Assembly (NCBI RefSeq): GCF_014698735.1
Contig: NZ_JACJTQ010000029.1
Coordinates: 1-64,000, forward strand
DNA length: 64,000 nucleotides
From: Anabaena catenula FACHB-362
GTDB taxonomy: Bacteria > Cyanobacteriota > Cyanobacteriia > Cyanobacteriales > Nostocaceae
Reading direction: 5' to 3'
Part shown: in pieces, positions 61,618 through 64,000 of the stretch
Position numbering within the stretch: position 1 is the stretch's first letter
Layout of the letters: each line of letters starts with the position of its first letter
Made by a program: the position numbers and the translations under genes
The notes under the pieces: model-generated
What the model was told of the DNA's origin: nothing
The model's input: only the letters and a program-made list of their open reading frames with translations
Database searches by the model: none

Positions 61618-61682
61618 TGTCTGATAGCGTAGCGTGGCGTAAGCCATATCAGGATACCCAGGATTATAGGATTTACAGGATT
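61618..61682. repeat. Repeat end carrying a 23-bp nested insertion
   Basis: TGTCTGA (61618-61624) and ATCAGGATACCCAGGAT (from 61648) are the two halves of the common repeat, split by 23 bases (TAGCGTAGCGTGGCGTAAGC plus CAT). The same split is at 62428-62475. Confidence 0.85.
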
Positions 61683-61710
61683 TTATTCTCTACATCAAAT
61701 AGAGCATCAA

Positions 61711-62103
61711 TCAATAATTTACTTGATCAATATCAGTGTGAATAAAATCATTACCTTTGAATAATAAAGGTTGATTTGTAGATTTTGCTAAAGCATAAGA
61801 AAAGCAATCTCCCATATTCAGTTTTGCAGGATGACGGCCTTTACCAAATTTCAAGAATGCTGCACTTGCTAATTGTGCCTGTTCTACAGTAAAAGGTACA
61901 ATTGTTATAGATAATGCTGCAATTAATAAATTCAAATTTTCTACACCTTGCTGACCATGTTTAGTACCTAAAACGATAGATGCTTCCACATAACCTGGAG
62001 AAGAAAGTAAACAATTTACACTTTCGTTAATAAGTTCAATAAATATCAATTCTTCAGGTTCAGCATAAATAATTGCCATAATAGCAGAAGTATCAATAAC
62101 CAT
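61711..62103 (-). CDS. vapC: VapC-family PIN toxin, module 2
   Basis: A 130-residue classic VapC ribonuclease. Catalytic acids: VIDTSAIMAII (Asp), SPGYVEASIVLG (Glu), KLNMGDCFSYALAK (Asp), and LFKGNDFIHTDI (Asp). It also shows GKGRHPAKLN, a signature of this VapC group. The ATG overlaps the antitoxin stop by one base (TAATG), meaning coupled translation. Confidence 0.92.
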   Translation of the reverse strand: MVIDTSAIMAIIYAEPEELIFIELINESVNCLLSSPGYVEASIVLGTKHGQQGVENLNLLIAALSITIVPFTVEQAQLASAAFLKFGKGRHPAKLNMGDCFSYALAKSTNQPLLFKGNDFIHTDIDQVNY

Positions 62104-62363
62104 TATTCTGGGATTCCAAATTCGTTATAACCAATAATTTCATCAGGAGTTCTGCTATCAAGAACTGGTAAATTTCTAATCTGATGACAAATACTCCGAA
62201 CAAGATTAATATCAATTTTGTTCTCTTTGCGATTTGGTAAGGAAATAGGATGAGCTTGATATAAAAGTTTTCCTGTTATTTCCATCCCGGCAAAATTTGG
62301 GGGAAGTTTCAGATATAAACAACCATTTTCATCTACACGAGCATCAAAATTAATTTGTTGCAT
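62103..62363 (-). CDS. Antitoxin of VapC module 2
   Basis: An 86-residue protein directly upstream of vapC. The N-terminal QINFDARVDENGCLYLKLPP is followed by SRTPDEIIGYNEFGIPE, a C-terminal motif frequent in antitoxins of this VapC type, and it probably includes the toxin-binding peptide. Assigned from context and this motif. Confidence 0.78.
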   Translation of the reverse strand: MQQINFDARVDENGCLYLKLPPNFAGMEITGKLLYQAHPISLPNRKENKIDINLVRSICHQIRNLPVLDSRTPDEIIGYNEFGIPE

Positions 62364-62427
62364 TGTCTTTTCTGATCAATTTAATTACGGAATTTTTGAT
62401 TTTACCTCTATTGTGATTGTAACATAT

Positions 62428-62678
62428 TGTCTGATAGCGTAGCGTGGCGTAAGCCATATCAGGATACCCAGGATTAAAGGATTTACAGGATGATTATTTG
62501 ATAATTACTAGACGTGAATGATGTATTGATTATTACACTAATTTGATAACAATTAACCTTTTGTCTGAATCAGGATAACCAGGATTAAAGGATTTACAGG
62601 ATGATTATTTGATAATTACTAGACGTGAATAATGTATTGATTATTACAGTAATTTGATAAAAATTAACCTTTTTCTAT
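62428..62678. repeat. 111-bp tandem duplication of the repeat unit
   Basis: Unit 1 (62458-62568) and unit 2 (62569-about 62678) differ at only a few positions. Each begins ATCAGGATA(A/C)CCAGGAT. Unit 1 carries the 23-bp insertion at its left edge (62435-62457); unit 2 does not. Confidence 0.85.
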
Positions 62679-62711
62679 ACTAATCATCAACACCTAACCA
62701 ATAATTAAACA

Positions 62712-62760
62712 ATCACATCCTGTACATCCTGAAATCCTGGACATCCTGATTCAGACAACA
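62712..62760. repeat. Inverted end of the repeat family
   Basis: ATCCTGTACATCCTGAAATC, then GGACATCCTGATTCAGACAA: the inverse of the ends at 62458-62600, closing a fold-back block 49 bases before the next gene. Confidence 0.75.
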
Positions 62761-62808
62761 ATATGCTATTTTTAATACAGCATACATGAAACCAATCATT
62801 AACCAATC

Positions 62809-63936
62809 ATGAATAATCCACAACAACCGCGAGAATACGATGCTGTGCTTGGTGGTAATAGTCCATCAATGGAAGGTGCAGCCGTTTTAGGTGGTATTGA
62901 AGGGGTAAAATTACGGTTTAAAAATCCAGATGCAAAGGTGAGAATTGCTGCACTTGAGCAAGCATTGAATTATGGAGAACAGGGTTTAGATTTAGTAATT
63001 GCAGGTTTAAAGGATGAATCTGTAGAAGTTCAGATCCAAACTTATCATATATTAAATTCTCGAATAGAACCAAAGGCAAAACAAGCAGCTTTGAATTTTA
63101 ATCCTCAAGGGTTAAAACTAGAACAAATTCAAGTAGTAACAGTCAACAAATTTGGAGAAATCATTCAGCGTCAGCAACGTATAGCCAGATATTTTATAGA
63201 AGATTTGGGTAATGGTGTCAAATTAGAAATGGCTGCAATTCCAGGTGGTACTTTTATGATGGGTTCACCGAAAAACGAAGAGGGAAGAAGTGATAATGAA
63301 ATTCCTCAACATCAAGTTACAGTTCCTAGTTTCTTTATGGGAAAATATCCAATAACACAGGCACAATATCAAGCTATCACGGGAAATAACCCTTCTTGTT
63401 TCAAAGGTAGTAATCGCCCTGTTGAAAGAGTTAATTGGAATAATGCCGTGGTTTTCTGTGAAAAGTTAAGCCAAAAAATCGGAAAAACCTACAGGCTCCC
63501 AAGTGAAGCCGAATGGGAATATGCCTGTAGAGCGGGAACTACCACACCATTTCACTTTGGAGAGACGATTACAACGGATTTAGCTAACTATCATGGTAAC
63601 TATACTTATGCCGATGTAGTTAAAGGAATTTACAGACAAGAAACAACAGAAGTAGGCCGCTTTGGAGTAACTAACAATTTTGGTTTGTATGATATGCACG
63701 GCAATATATCGGAATGGTGTCAAGATAATTGGCATACTAACTATGAAGGTGCGCCTACAGATGAAAGTGCATGGTTAAATAATACACAAGGTAGTGATAG
63801 AAAGCTGCTGCGTGGTGGTTCGTGGACTTACATTCCTGACGGTTGCCGTTCTGCTGATCGCTACCACCTCAACCTCTACCATTACGACAGCTATTTTGGT
63901 TTTCGGGTTGTATGTAGTGGTGCGGCGAGGACTTAG
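62809..63936 (+). CDS. FGE/SUMF1-fold protein, putative diversity-generating retroelement target
   Basis: A 375-residue protein. Residues about 9-30 (REYDAVLGGNSPSMEGAAVL) are a leader seen on several cyanobacterial accessory proteins; about 35-90 look HEAT-like. Residues about 135-375 are a formylglycine-generating-enzyme-type (C-type lectin-like) domain: MAAIPGGTFMMGSP, YRLPSEAEWEYACRAGTTT, GLYDMHGNISEWCQDNW, LLRGGSW and GFRVVCSG. The paired active-site Cys of true FGE are not evident near the end, so it is unlikely to be an oxidase. The stretch between RGGSW and GFRVV is rich in Tyr, His, Asp and Ser, with codons fitting adenine mutagenesis. Confidence 0.85.
   Translation: MNNPQQPREYDAVLGGNSPSMEGAAVLGGIEGVKLRFKNPDAKVRIAALEQALNYGEQGLDLVIAGLKDESVEVQIQTYHILNSRIEPKAKQAALNFNPQGLKLEQIQVVTVNKFGEIIQRQQRIARYFIEDLGNGVKLEMAAIPGGTFMMGSPKNEEGRSDNEIPQHQVTVPSFFMGKYPITQAQYQAITGNNPSCFKGSNRPVERVNWNNAVVFCEKLSQKIGKTYRLPSEAEWEYACRAGTTTPFHFGETITTDLANYHGNYTYADVVKGIYRQETTEVGRFGVTNNFGLYDMHGNISEWCQDNWHTNYEGAPTDESAWLNNTQGSDRKLLRGGSWTYIPDGCRSADRYHLNLYHYDSYFGFRVVCSGAART
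63811..63936 (+). other. Putative DGR variable region
   Basis: Between the fixed RGGSW (63811-63825) and GFRVV (63898-63912), 18 codons lie at apparently variable positions: ACT TAC ATT; GAC GGT; GAT; then TAC CAC CTC AAC CTC TAC, CAT TAC GAC AGC TAT TTT. All end in C or T, and all can arise from AAC or AAT by changing only adenines. Fixed positions (Pro, CRSA, Arg) use codons outside this set of changes. This is the hallmark of adenine-specific mutagenic retrohoming. No template repeat was found in the window. Confidence 0.7.
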
Positions 63937-64000
63937 TAGCACTATGTACTTTTGCCCTCTTATTCTTTTCTTGTTTTACTTATTTCGCCTAGCGAGAAAA
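63937..64000 (+). other. 3' flank of the variable region, to the right edge
   Basis: The G-rich end of the gene (GTGGTGCGGCGAGGACTT, about 63917-63934) is placed where an initiation-of-mutagenic-homing site would be. Pyrimidine-rich sequence and a weak TTTCGC...GCGAGAAA inverted repeat (about 63983-63999) follow. The window ends before any template repeat or reverse transcriptase. Confidence 0.35.

Noticed and set aside
62809-63936. Calling the FGE-fold protein a sulfatase-activating enzyme
   Set aside because: The paired active-site Cys of real FGE are not evident, and no sulfatase gene is nearby.

Overview
The window comes from a filamentous, probably heterocyst-forming cyanobacterium of the Nostocales (Nostoc/Anabaena/Dolichospermum-like). 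Four things point there: photosystem II D1 (psbA, cut by the left edge) and phycocyanobilin synthase (pcyA); a devBCA-type exporter and a Mo-nitrogenase C-terminal-domain protein; about thirty copies by eye of the palindrome GCGATCGC (HIP1); and heptameric short tandem repeats plus many small fold-back repeats between genes. The genome is AT-rich, genes are mostly single or in short pairs, and intergenic spacers are long. I saw no rRNA, tRNA, CRISPR array or complete IS element.

Layout. 1-5,520: psbA end, then a repeat-rich stretch around a secreted Calx-beta/beta-propeller/RTX protein of about 1,440 residues. 5,692-12,472: malic enzyme, a DUF29-like protein, a creatininase-family amidohydrolase, a cupin, a Mo-nitrogenase C-terminal-domain protein, a HAD phosphatase and a membrane protein. 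12,586-16,266: devB-devC-devA export operon. 17,096-23,521: pcyA, a decay zone (a DUF2887/Rpn pseudogene, a second remnant of the same family, a DUF433 antitoxin with a truncated toxin, a Uma2 nuclease) and metH. 24,008-35,671: amidase, eno, argC, ribBA, an M50-CBS protease, a fungal-type cytosine deaminase, rbsK, an acetyltransferase, folB and menD. 35,921-43,837: DUF3800, an intact Rpn/DUF2887 protein, menB, a Cys-rich protein, a DciA-like protein, a SPOR-like membrane protein, the pspA-vipp1 pair and a thioredoxin. 44,182-60,824: aminotransferase, PEP-CTERM protein, uvrC, a zinc-ribbon miniprotein, rlmN, a giant Ser/Thr-His hybrid kinase, a MIF-like protein, cobM, lgt, coaD and a coiled-coil protein. 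60,998-64,000: two PIN-domain toxin-antitoxin modules, an array of nested repeats, and a formylglycine-generating-enzyme-fold protein.

The most interesting item is that last protein (62,809-63,936). Its C-terminus looks like the variable region of a diversity-generating retroelement: 18 codons at the ligand-binding end of a C-type-lectin-like fold all have the form NNY and are all reachable from AAY by changes at adenines only, inside an otherwise fixed framework. The template repeat and reverse transcriptase are not in the window and would lie past the right edge or elsewhere. The second theme is small mobile repeats: several families with inverted ends, one precise 23-bp insertion visible beside its own empty site, heptamer repeats read through in frame inside menD and an aminotransferase, and repeats sitting exactly at stop or start codons of several genes.

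Physiologically the genes are mostly housekeeping: phylloquinone synthesis (menD, menB), riboflavin, folate and corrinoid steps (ribBA, folB, cobM, with B12-dependent metH), thylakoid maintenance (vipp1), DNA repair (uvrC) and ribosome methylation (rlmN). Accessory content is concentrated at 18.0-20.0 kb and 60.9-64.0 kb.
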